The notes under the pieces were generated by a model. The model was not told where the DNA came from, did not search any database, and worked only from the letters and a program-made list of their open reading frames with translations. Below, piece after piece: positions 1-5,052 of a DNA stretch of 5,052 bases. The position numbers and the translations under genes were made by a program. The stretch comes from Paramuribaculum sp. (GTDB lineage Bacteria; Bacteroidota; Bacteroidia; Bacteroidales; Muribaculaceae): positions 1-5,052 of the forward strand of contig JAIDJZ010000007.1 of the NCBI GenBank assembly GCA_029051965.1, read 5' to 3'. Positions within the stretch are counted from its first letter, which is position 1, and every line of letters begins with the position of its first letter.

Positions 1-1
1 C

Positions 2-21
2 CGGCGCACCGCCGTTTTTTT
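2..21 (+). terminator. Terminator-like hairpin with T7 tail
   Basis: CGGCG (2-6) and CGCCG (10-14) form a five-pair all-GC stem with a three-base loop, followed directly by seven T (15-21). This is the layout of a plus-strand intrinsic terminator for a gene lying left of the window. The stem is short, and the same bases lie in an open reading frame, so the resemblance could be chance. Confidence 0.4.
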
Positions 22-97
22 ACGGGTCATGTCTATGACGGTCTTGTCGGGTGGGATGAAGGAGTGGTGTCTGACGTGGGGGGGGGTATGAAAACAA

Positions 98-125
98 CAA
101 AGGACACTCTCACGAGTCTCCTTTG
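98..125. repeat. Imperfect inverted repeat, 12-bp arms
   Basis: CAAAGGACACTC (98-109) pairs with GAGTCTCCTTTG (114-125) around a four-base loop, with a single C/C mismatch at 105/118. Read on the minus strand the stem is followed by TTGTTTTC, so it could act as a weak minus-strand terminator or attenuator. It could equally be structure inside a coding end. No role is demonstrated. Confidence 0.45.
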
Positions 126-346
126 CGATTACACATAGTACTTAACGTCAGTGGATGTATTATTTTGTTTGATATACTTATGAAAAAGCGTTTTTTGAAA
201 ACTGTTGTATTAACCTATTGCAAAGATATATGATTAATTTATTATTTCCTAATGGCGGCGAACCGATGGAGTTGGCCGGTTTTGGGGCGTGACTACAAAA
301 AGAGGGAAATGATTGCAGATTAGAGGTGGATTATTGGGTTTTTGCT

Positions 347-356
347 GACAATTGTC
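347..356. promoter_or_regulatory. Perfect 10-bp palindrome, possible operator
   Basis: GACAATTGTC is a perfect palindrome about 150 bp upstream of the predicted -33 element. Its core CAATTG recurs at 476-481 and 492-497, just before that element. This suggests a dimeric regulator site, but no regulator is visible and the recurrence may be chance in AT-rich DNA. Confidence 0.25.
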
Positions 357-390
357 GAGAGAGATGGCTTAAATGCTTTCAAATGGTTAT

Positions 391-410
391 TAAGTTAAAG
401 TAAGTTAAGT
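391..410. repeat. 10-bp tandem repeat TAAGTTAAgt-type
   Basis: TAAGTTAAAG (391-400) is followed at once by TAAGTTAAGT (401-410). Eight of ten bases are identical and the period is about one helical turn, a spacing often seen for regulator half-sites on one face of the DNA. The function is inferred only from spacing. Confidence 0.4.
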
Positions 411-505
411 TGTTGCGCGGCGTTTTTTGCCGGTCCGAAAAAAGGGGTTGTTTCATAAAAATAGTCCGGTCAGTTCAATTGAGAAGAAAAACAATTGCAA
501 AAAGT

Positions 506-536
506 TTTGATATTTAAGAATTAGGAATTAATTTTG
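506..536 (+). promoter_or_regulatory. Bacteroidetes-type promoter for the gene at 664
   Basis: A -33 element TTTG (506-509) lies exactly 19 bp upstream of a -7 element TAATTTTG (529-536). This matches the Bacteroidetes housekeeping sigma factor consensus TTTG-N19-21-TAnnTTTG at every fixed position. Transcription would begin at about 541-545, giving a 5' leader of roughly 120 nt before the ATG at 664. Confidence 0.7.
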
Positions 537-540
537 TTGC

Positions 541-567
541 GAAACGAAAGTATGACGCTTTCATTTC
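541..567 (+). promoter_or_regulatory. Hairpin at the start of the 5' leader
   Basis: GAAACGAAAG (541-550) pairs with CTTTCATTTC (558-567) around a seven-base loop, with one C/A mismatch at 545/563. It starts at or next to the predicted transcription start, so the mRNA may begin with a stem-loop, a placement known to protect 5' ends from decay. TGACGCTT, which overlaps the right arm (553-560), recurs at 586-593. I recognise no known riboswitch fold. Confidence 0.4.
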
Positions 568-663
568 TGCAAACTGTGTCAGCAGTGACGCTTCTGCGAC
601 TATCAGACGACAAAGAGATAATCAATCCAATTCATCAATATCATTTATATAATATCTATTAAC

Positions 664-1911
664 ATGAAAAAAACTTTACTATCTTTAGCAGTTGCGGCAT
701 CAACGTTTGCTGCCAGTGGCGCGACTTACAACGGGCAGCTTCAGGGAATGCTCGGCAACATGATTCAGGCGGATGCGGTCGTGACGGTCGATGACAATGG
801 CGACGGGACATCGACGGTGACTATCCTTGAGTTTGAAACCGATGTCATGGGAATAAATTCAACTATAGGTCCGGTGATGTTTGAAAATGTGACGACAACC
901 ACGTCGGACGGCGTTGTCTCGTATGCCGGCAGCTGTGAGGATCTCCAGATCGGGAGAGTCTATCAGTATGATCTCAAGATCACTATGAATATGGAGGGGA
1001 CGGAGAACAACGGCCAGCTGACGCTTAACTACACCGGAACCGGAAGCATGGCCGGACAGACGCTCGACGGATATTTTACTTTCAAAGGCAATCTCGAGGG
1101 CGCTTCTTCGGAAGATCCTCTGCCTGAGGGTGTATATTTCAAAGAAGATTTCGAGTGGATGGCTCCGTGGGCGGAGGTCGGAAACGGCAAGCCGTGCGGT
1201 TCGACTGTAGAGGATGATAATCCTGATGCGAATGCTCCTCAGATGGCTACTCCGAAAGTCGATGGCGTCTCGGCCTATCAGGCTTTGCTCAACAAGGGCT
1301 ACACGATTCTTGCCACGCATGCGTCCAGCAAATCGGAACGCAAGCCGGAGGCTCAGACTTATCTTCAGTCGAATTATCTTAAATTCGGTCTGACGGGTTA
1401 TTATTCCGGAATTGTCATGCCTGTTAAGAATGAGATCCCGTCGGATGAGGAGATTACGATTTCGTTTGACTGGTGTTCGATGCGTCAGGGTTCCGGCAAG
1501 TGGGATCCGACGGAACTTGTGGTGATCGTGACTACAGACGGTGTCGACCATGCATATGCGGTTGACGCATGGAATTTTGAAAACGGAGCGGCTTACAAAT
1601 GGATAAACGAGAAGATAAGCGTTCCCGCAGGGGTGTTGAAGAGCGGTTCGACAGTGACGATGCGCAATGCTGATTTGCAGTGGCCGGTTGCAGGAAGTGC
1701 TCCCGCCCTTCGCTGGATGCTTGACAATATCGTGATTGGCAAAAGCGAAATTTTTGCCGGAGTCGGATCGGTTGAAGCTGATGCGGACAATGATAATATG
1801 CCGGTTGAATACTATAATCTCCAGGGCATCAGGATGAATGGCGACAATCTCCCTGCCGGACTCTATATCCGTCGCCAGGGCTCGAAAACGGAAAAAATTC
1901 TTGTGAGATAA
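664..1911 (+). CDS. Secreted calycin-like / beta-sandwich protein
   Basis: A 415-residue exported protein, probably attached to or passing through the outer membrane; its substrate is unknown. Residues 1-20 are a Sec signal peptide ending S-G-A with no lipobox cysteine. Residues about 21-143 are rich in alternating beta-strand residues and resemble the calycin-like beta-barrel domain (ATYNGQLQGML start, YFTFKGN end) common in Bacteroidales. After a Ser/Glu/Pro linker, residues about 157-365 begin YFKEDFEW and end WMLDNIVIG, which looks like a jelly-roll 'choice-of-anchor' or carbohydrate-binding type domain. The last 40 residues (NLQGIRM...GLYIRRQGSKTEKILVR) resemble a short type IX secretion tail with a basic end. 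The ATG follows an AT-rich stretch with no Shine-Dalgarno, usual for this phylum. The gene has its own promoter (506-536) and a terminator after it. No catalytic motif is visible. The domain names are recalled from family resemblance, not from a search. Confidence 0.88.
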   Translation: MKKTLLSLAVAASTFAASGATYNGQLQGMLGNMIQADAVVTVDDNGDGTSTVTILEFETDVMGINSTIGPVMFENVTTTTSDGVVSYAGSCEDLQIGRVYQYDLKITMNMEGTENNGQLTLNYTGTGSMAGQTLDGYFTFKGNLEGASSEDPLPEGVYFKEDFEWMAPWAEVGNGKPCGSTVEDDNPDANAPQMATPKVDGVSAYQALLNKGYTILATHASSKSERKPEAQTYLQSNYLKFGLTGYYSGIVMPVKNEIPSDEEITISFDWCSMRQGSGKWDPTELVVIVTTDGVDHAYAVDAWNFENGAAYKWINEKISVPAGVLKSGSTVTMRNADLQWPVAGSAPALRWMLDNIVIGKSEIFAGVGSVEADADNDNMPVEYYNLQGIRMNGDNLPAGLYIRRQGSKTEKILVR

Positions 1912-1913
1912 GA

Positions 1914-1937
1914 GAACGGCCGTTTTTCGGCCTGTTC
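1914..1937 (+). repeat. Hairpin just after the stop codon
   Basis: GAACGGCCG (1914-1922) pairs with CGGCCTGTTC (1928-1937), with one bulged T at 1933 and a T5 loop. It starts three bases after the TAA. An A-rich rather than T-rich stretch follows, so it is more likely a 3'-end stabilising hairpin than the terminator, which lies 20 bases further on. Confidence 0.45.
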
Positions 1938-1956
1938 ATAAAAAATGTAATATATC

Positions 1957-2005
1957 GTAGGAGCAGCATCCGGTGCAGGGTGCTGCTTCTACAATTTTAA
2001 TATAG
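1957..2005 (+). terminator. Intrinsic terminator of the gene at 664
   Basis: A 15-pair stem joins 1957-1971 to 1978-1992 around a six-base loop (GGTGCA); all pairs are Watson-Crick except two G-U wobbles. It is followed by the T-rich tail AATTTTAATATAG. The position 46 bases after the stop fits transcription termination of 664-1911 and separates it from the gene at 2183. Confidence 0.7.
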
Positions 2006-2081
2006 CCTGGAAAGGTTTAATCTGGACCGGTTGATTTTAGGATAGTTTAAGTCTTTGTTCGGCCGGTAGTTAAAAGATGGT

Positions 2082-2089
2082 TAAGATTG
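2082..2089 (+). promoter_or_regulatory. Weak -7 candidate for the gene at 2183
   Basis: TAAGATTG differs at one position from TAnnTTTG. The nearest TTTG upstream (2054-2057) is 24 bp away, longer than the usual 19-21. No better match lies in the 190-base gap, so the promoter may be a variant or depend on an alternative sigma factor. Confidence 0.2.
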
Positions 2090-2182
2090 GCATGGCGACT
2101 AAACCCCCGGGCTGTGGCGTCGTCAAAGAACCGTACAGAACGAAAAACGATAATAACTAACTTGAAAAAAACATAACGATTT

Positions 2183-2737
2183 ATGAAAAAGAAAATCTTT
2201 GGAATCGCACTTGTCGCAATGTCTTTAATCTCTTTCCCGTCGATGGCTCAGACTTCAGCTTCAACTGCCGGGAAGAAGGACGGAACCTGTCAGAAAGCAT
2301 GCAGAGACGGCAAACAGAAATGTGGAAAAGAACGTAACGGATCAATGTGCAATCCTTTCGAAGGTCTTAGTCTGAGCGCTGATCAGCAGACAAAACTTAA
2401 GGCCCTTCAAGAAAAACGAATGGCAGAGAGAAAGGAAAAATCGGACAAGGCAAAGGCTTCGGCACAGGCCGGTCGTCAGGACCGGATGGCAAAACGTCAG
2501 GAATGCAGAAAGCAGTTCCTTGCAGAGGTGAAGTCGATTCTGACTCCCGAACAGTATGTGCAGTTTCTTGAGAATAATTTCCAGTCCAGAGGCTGTAAGG
2601 CAGGAAAAGGTCACGGACATGGCTGTCACATTGATAAGAAGGCATGTCATAAACATGACGGCAAGCGACATGGCAACCGAATGGTGAAGGATTGCAAAAA
2701 AGCATCCTGCAATAGCGGAACTAAAACAAATTCCTGA
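2183..2737 (+). CDS. Cys/His-rich Spy/CpxP-like periplasmic protein
   Basis: A 184-residue exported protein. The signal peptide is residues 1-22 (cleavage after S-M-A). The mature part has a Cys cluster at 36, 40, 47 and 56, then a charged helical region (about 62-133) bracketed by LSADQ (64-68) and LTPEQ (120-124). These are the paired LTxxQ motifs of the Spy/CpxP fold, whose members act as periplasmic chaperones or metal and stress sensors. Residues 138-176 form a low-complexity tail with six His (144, 146, 149, 156, 158, 163) and Cys at 138, 148, 155, 171 and 176. With Cys108 the mature protein has ten Cys. The tail suggests binding of a soft metal such as copper, zinc or nickel, or disulfide formation; that is inference. 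The ATG has no Shine-Dalgarno. It is monocistronic, with a strong terminator downstream and a convergent phosphatase gene. No linked sigma factor or sensor kinase is visible. Confidence 0.88.
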   Translation: MKKKIFGIALVAMSLISFPSMAQTSASTAGKKDGTCQKACRDGKQKCGKERNGSMCNPFEGLSLSADQQTKLKALQEKRMAERKEKSDKAKASAQAGRQDRMAKRQECRKQFLAEVKSILTPEQYVQFLENNFQSRGCKAGKGHGHGCHIDKKACHKHDGKRHGNRMVKDCKKASCNSGTKTNS

Positions 2738-2744
2738 CAGAATC

Positions 2745-2776
2745 AGGTACATATCTATAAAGGTACATATCTATAA
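2745..2776. repeat. Perfect 16-bp tandem duplication
   Basis: AGGTACATATCTATAA occurs twice head to tail (2745-2760 and 2761-2776), starting seven bases after the stop of the Spy-like gene. A perfect two-copy array of this size in a 3' region points to a recent slippage duplication. Copy number may vary between strains. Confidence 0.9.
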
Positions 2777-2800
2777 ATAGGTAATCTCCTCTCTCTTCGA

Positions 2801-2854
2801 CAGACGACGGTGTGTCAGTAATCGTGAATTCTGACACACCGTCGTTTGCTTTTC
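2801..2854 (+). terminator. Strong terminator between convergent genes
   Basis: ACGACGGTGTGTCAG (2804-2818) pairs perfectly with CTGACACACCGTCGT (2831-2845). Three further pairs, one of them G-U, extend the stem to 2801/2848. The loop is 12 bases. On the plus strand a T-rich stretch (TTTGCTTTT) follows, so it should end transcription of the Spy-like gene. It may also stop read-through from the minus-strand phosphatase, though that side lacks a T tract. Confidence 0.75.
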
Positions 2855-2882
2855 CCGTCATGGAATAGTCGGATATCGCAGT

Positions 2883-4253
2883 TTATTTTGAGGCATTCAT
2901 TATTTTTTCGGGAATCGATGTGTTGTCGTTGAATGATGCGAACGATTCTTTTCCGACTCCGATGGCGTAGACCGGCACGAGGTTGCCGGTGTGGGTGTCG
3001 GAGGTCCAGTAGATGCCGGCCATTGTGTTGAGCATTTCGAAGAGTGCGACTGAGAATTCATTGAAATCATGATACCATGACTTGGATGTCGTACCGTTGC
3101 CGAGAGTGAAAGCCTGATCGAATTTTGATTTCAGCCCGGTCTCATCTTTTTCACTGACGGGAATCTCGCCCCACAGTCCGAACCGAGATTTCAGAATGTC
3201 TTTCATTTCGTCCCAGCTGACTGATCCGCCGGTGGCGTTTGCCGCCGACCAGTCGGCAAATGCGTCTTTTGACATTCGCTGGCTGTCGATGATCCGCGGG
3301 TCGGTCGATGAGGCTTTGCCGTAGTCACCGTTGGTCATTCCGCTCGTGTCGTGGTCGGCTGTCACAACAATGAGGGTTTCGTCGGGATGGGCCAGATAGA
3401 ATTCATAGGCAATGGCGATCGCTTTGTCGAAGTTTATGATCTCCTTGATGACTGCGCCTCCGTCGCGGGAGTGGGCGGCATGGTCGATGTTGCCGCCTTC
3501 GACCATTATGAAAAATGATTCGGGGCTATGCTTCTTCATGTGGTCAAGGCATGTTCGGGTCATCGCCTGGAGGGAATTGGCGCTGTTGACCGAGTCGATC
3601 GTATAGCCGATGTTGTTGATGCGTGTCGTGTCGGTCCCAAGCATTACGACCCGTCGTGAGTCTGAATTGCGGGCGTCGGCGCAACCTCTGACAATGTCTA
3701 TTCCTGCGGAGCGGAACCGGTCGAGCAGGTCGGTCGGCTTGCCGTCGGAGACTGTGCCTCTGAGATTGGCTCCGGCGATGAATTCATAGCCTGATTCGAT
3801 CATGTCGAGGCCTATTTCATAGAACATGCTTCTGTTCGGGACGTGAGCGAAGAATGCAGCTGGGGTCGCGTCGTCGGCGGCTACGGATGTGACAATCCCG
3901 ATTCCGTAGCCGTTGTCTTTGAGTCGGGCGGCGACGGACCGCATGGGTATGGAGTCCGGGTTCATGCCGAGCATGTAGTTTTTGGTTTTGGTTCCGGTTG
4001 CAAGTGCTGTTCCGGCAGCAGCGGAATCGGTTACACGCGAGGATGCGGAGTGGGTAGTGGCGACTCCGGCAACAGGAAAATCGGTCATCAGCAGTTTTGT
4101 TTCGGGAGATTTCATCCGGAGATAGGCGTCGGTTGTCGCTATATGTCCGAGTCCCATTCCGTCGCCGATGAAGTAGAATACATAGCGCGGGGCTGCCTGT
4201 GTGGCGGCAGTCAGTGCAAGGAGGATGGTTGCTGTCAGTATGCGTCTGATCAT
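2883..4253 (-). CDS. Periplasmic alkaline phosphatase
   Basis: A complete 456-residue enzyme of the PhoA-type alkaline phosphatase family, which hydrolyses phosphate monoesters using two Zn and one Mg. Residues 1-20 are a Sec signal peptide (cleavage after T-Q-A). The expected metal and catalytic residues are present in order. By comparison with the E. coli enzyme they are: Asp31 in FIGDGMG, the nucleophile Ser77 in VTDSAAAGTALATG, Asp128 and Thr130 in DDATPAAF, Glu252, Asp257 and His261 in VEGGNIDHAAH, Asp300-His301 in TADHDTSGM, and His421 in SDTHTGNLVP. The length is normal and there is no disruption. Asp128 keeps the E. coli-like Asp-Ala-Thr arrangement where many relatives carry His. The ATG directly precedes the signal peptide. 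No canonical promoter is visible in the 104 bases upstream, and no Pho-type regulator is encoded here. A hairpin at 4295-4332 separates it from the protease gene behind it. Confidence 0.95.
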   Translation of the reverse strand: MIRRILTATILLALTAATQAAPRYVFYFIGDGMGLGHIATTDAYLRMKSPETKLLMTDFPVAGVATTHSASSRVTDSAAAGTALATGTKTKNYMLGMNPDSIPMRSVAARLKDNGYGIGIVTSVAADDATPAAFFAHVPNRSMFYEIGLDMIESGYEFIAGANLRGTVSDGKPTDLLDRFRSAGIDIVRGCADARNSDSRRVVMLGTDTTRINNIGYTIDSVNSANSLQAMTRTCLDHMKKHSPESFFIMVEGGNIDHAAHSRDGGAVIKEIINFDKAIAIAYEFYLAHPDETLIVVTADHDTSGMTNGDYGKASSTDPRIIDSQRMSKDAFADWSAANATGGSVSWDEMKDILKSRFGLWGEIPVSEKDETGLKSKFDQAFTLGNGTTSKSWYHDFNEFSVALFEMLNTMAGIYWTSDTHTGNLVPVYAIGVGKESFASFNDNTSIPEKIMNASK

Positions 4254-4294
4254 AATGGAATGAGTGGTTAAGTCTTTATGATGGCTGGAGGTGG

Positions 4295-4332
4295 AAAAAG
4301 TGCCGCAATCAGATATGAAGGCGGCACTTTTT
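4295..4332 (-). terminator. Bidirectional terminator-like hairpin after the protease gene
   Basis: AAAAAGTGCCGC (4295-4306) pairs perfectly with GCGGCACTTTTT (4321-4332) around a 14-base loop. Read on the minus strand, the GC stem is followed by a T tract, so it should end transcription of the protease gene 26 bases after its stop. The plus strand also ends in T6. The alkaline phosphatase is therefore probably not co-transcribed with the protease. Confidence 0.75.
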
Positions 4333-4357
4333 TAAGTGACATTAAGAACGTCAGTTG

Positions 4358-4990
4358 TCAGAGACGGATTTTGAAGCTTTTAGCAGAGTTGTTTCCGGCA
4401 ACGGTGACAACGTAGATTCCCTGCGGGAGGCCAGACCCGTCGATTGTGCGGCAGTCGGCTGAGATTGAATAATCTCCGATCTTCACACCGGAAACGGAAT
4501 AGATCGATGCAGTTGCGGCTCCGGGCGAGACGCAGTAGATCTGTCGCGTTGCAGGTTCAACCCAAACTTTTGTTTCGGAATCGCTGACTGTTACGTCCTC
4601 GATTGCGGCGGAGAGGCCGAGGACGTCGCGGATTCCTGCGTAGGCATTCAGTTTACCGTAGCCTGTGTCGTTGTTTGGAGTCGCACCGGTGAAGTTGTCG
4701 CGGTCGCAGGTTCGTGAGAGGATTCCTCGGATGTCTTCGGGGGTGAGGTCGGGGTTTGCTTCAAGCCAGAGGGCGATCGTTCCGGTGACGACAGGCGTGG
4801 CCTGCGACGTGCCCATTGAGATTTCGAAGAAGTAGCTCTGGTCAGATTCCCTGACGGGAGTTATGTACTGGACCAGATTTGAGGGGCCTCCGGAGTAGAA
4901 GGAGTTGAAGCCGGAGATGATTACTGAACCGGGTGCCATAACTTCGGGTTTCATTCGGCCGTCGGCTGTAGGTCCACGGCTGTAGAACTG
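4358..4990 (-). pseudogene. S8 subtilisin-family protease, 3' part, 5' end missing
   Basis: The C-terminal part of a secreted subtilase. The minus-strand frame reads FYSRGPTADGR (4987-4955), then MKPEVMAPG, the stretch that in S8 enzymes precedes the active-site serine. The catalytic Ser lies in GTSQATP (Ser codon 4807-4805). The domain closes with GYGKLNAYAGI. About 75 residues follow, ending in SGLPQGIYVVTVAGNNSAKSFKIRL, a typical type IX secretion C-terminal sorting domain of the Por type. The Asp and His of the catalytic triad, the signal peptide and the N-terminus are absent. The frame hits TGA at 4991-4993, and none of the three minus frames beyond it resembles a protease. An internal ATG at 4954 exists but sits in the middle of a conserved motif and is not a plausible true start. 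It could be a gene interrupted by an element, a silent 3' cassette, or a gene cut by an assembly join. The family call is secure; the pseudogene status is not. Confidence 0.8.
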
Positions 4991-5052
4991 TCAATTAAAC
5001 ACATATACGAACCCAAGACACAGCCACAAATAGAGGTGTCACGTATATGCAT
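4991..5052. other. Non-coding flank at the break in the protease gene
   Basis: These 62 bases are AT-richer than the adjacent gene and carry in-frame stops in the protease frame (4991-4993 and again near 5040). They hold an 8-bp inverted repeat, CATATACG (5002-5009) and CGTATATG (5042-5049), and inside it a 5-bp pair, GACAC (5017-5021) and GTGTC (5036-5040). The window ends in the palindrome ATGCAT (5047-5052). This could be the end of an inserted element or a site-specific recombination site. I cannot match it to a named family. Confidence 0.4.

Larger units (their letters stand above)
1..138 (+). other. GC-rich left edge, possible 3' end of a gene
   Basis: The plus frame starting at base 1 is open for 45 codons and stops with TAG at 136-138. 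It would read as a C-terminus containing FFTGHVYDGLVGWDEG, then three codons made of the G run, then MKTTKDTLTSLL. Base composition falls sharply to AT-rich just after this stop, which fits the end of a coding region. I recognise no family. A second plus frame is also open for 29 codons, and on the minus strand an ATG at 28-30 opens a frame running off the edge (MTRKKTAVRR). The terminator-like hairpin at 2-21 argues against plus-strand coding here. The three readings exclude one another and none is secure. Confidence 0.25.
139..505. other. AT-rich intergenic region with palindromes
   Basis: I see no convincing gene here. The longest gene-like start is a 17-codon frame at 180-233 (MKKRFLKTVVLTYCKDI), too short to support. 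The region holds a perfect 10-bp palindrome GACAATTGTC (347-356), two more CAATTG palindromes (476-481 and 492-497), and a 10-bp-period direct repeat TAAGTTAAAG/TAAGTTAAGT (391-410). On the minus strand TATCTTTG (228-221) matches the Bacteroidetes -7 element TAnnTTTG, but no -33 partner lies at the right distance. It is most likely the upstream regulatory region of the gene at 664. Confidence 0.5.

Noticed and set aside
180..233. 17-codon plus-strand frame resembling the start of a signal peptide (MKKRFLKTVVL)
   Set aside because: Too short, in AT-rich sequence, with no promoter or ribosome site and no continuation in another frame. The resemblance to a secretion signal rests on a few Lys and Val codons.
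427..451. T6 and A6 runs around GCCGGTCCG, considered as a terminator
   Set aside because: The only pairing is T6 with A6 around a nine-base loop, with no GC stem next to a T tract, so it does not have the form of an intrinsic terminator.
859..1551. 230-codon open frame on the minus strand
   Set aside because: It lies wholly inside the secreted-protein gene on the opposite strand, and its product is Arg/Ile-rich with no recognisable motif. It is a shadow of codon bias.
2342..2752. Minus-strand open frames across the Spy-like gene
   Set aside because: They are antisense to a gene with a clear signal peptide and LTxxQ motifs. The hydrophobic, Cys/Leu-rich translations come from its Lys/Gln codons read backwards.
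3843..4271. 142-codon plus-strand open frame
   Set aside because: It is antisense to the N-terminal part of the alkaline phosphatase, which has all its catalytic residues. Its Gly/Cys/Ser-rich product is typical of a reverse-complement shadow.
1..5052. CRISPR array, tRNA, rRNA or transposase gene
   Set aside because: No regularly spaced repeats, no cloverleaf-like segment and no transposase or integrase motif is visible on either strand.

Overview
The window looks like chromosomal DNA from a Bacteroidales bacterium, plausibly Muribaculaceae or a close relative; the family is inference from protein style. Support comes from starts without a Shine-Dalgarno sequence, a Bacteroidetes-type promoter (TTTG, 19 bp, TAATTTTG) before the first gene, a calycin-like secreted protein, and short C-terminal tails of the 'NLQG...GLYIRR' and 'GIYVVTV...KSFKIRL' kind that resemble type IX secretion sorting signals.

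Layout: 1-138 is GC-rich edge sequence with a terminator-like hairpin and a 9-G run. 139-505 is AT-rich and without a convincing gene, but has several palindromes and repeats. A promoter at 506-536 and a structured 5' leader precede a secreted two-domain protein (664-1911, +), which ends in a terminator hairpin. Next comes a Cys/His-rich Spy/CpxP-like periplasmic protein (2183-2737, +), followed by a 16-bp tandem duplication and a strong terminator. Facing it is a complete alkaline phosphatase (2883-4253, -). Behind that, separated by a bidirectional terminator-like hairpin, lies the 3' part of a subtilisin-family (S8) serine protease (4358 to about 4990, -).

All four proteins appear to be exported: the three complete ones carry Sec signal peptides, and the protease fragment carries a sorting-type C-terminus. 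Each gene seems to be its own transcription unit, because hairpins lie between most of them. Nothing in the sequence ties them into one pathway.

The most unusual feature is at the right edge. The protease reading frame is intact through the conserved stretch before the catalytic Ser and then meets a stop at 4991-4993. The last 60 bases are AT-rich, non-coding in that frame, and contain nested inverted repeats. This may be an element junction, a recombination site, a truncated cassette, or an assembly-edge artefact. The window alone cannot decide.
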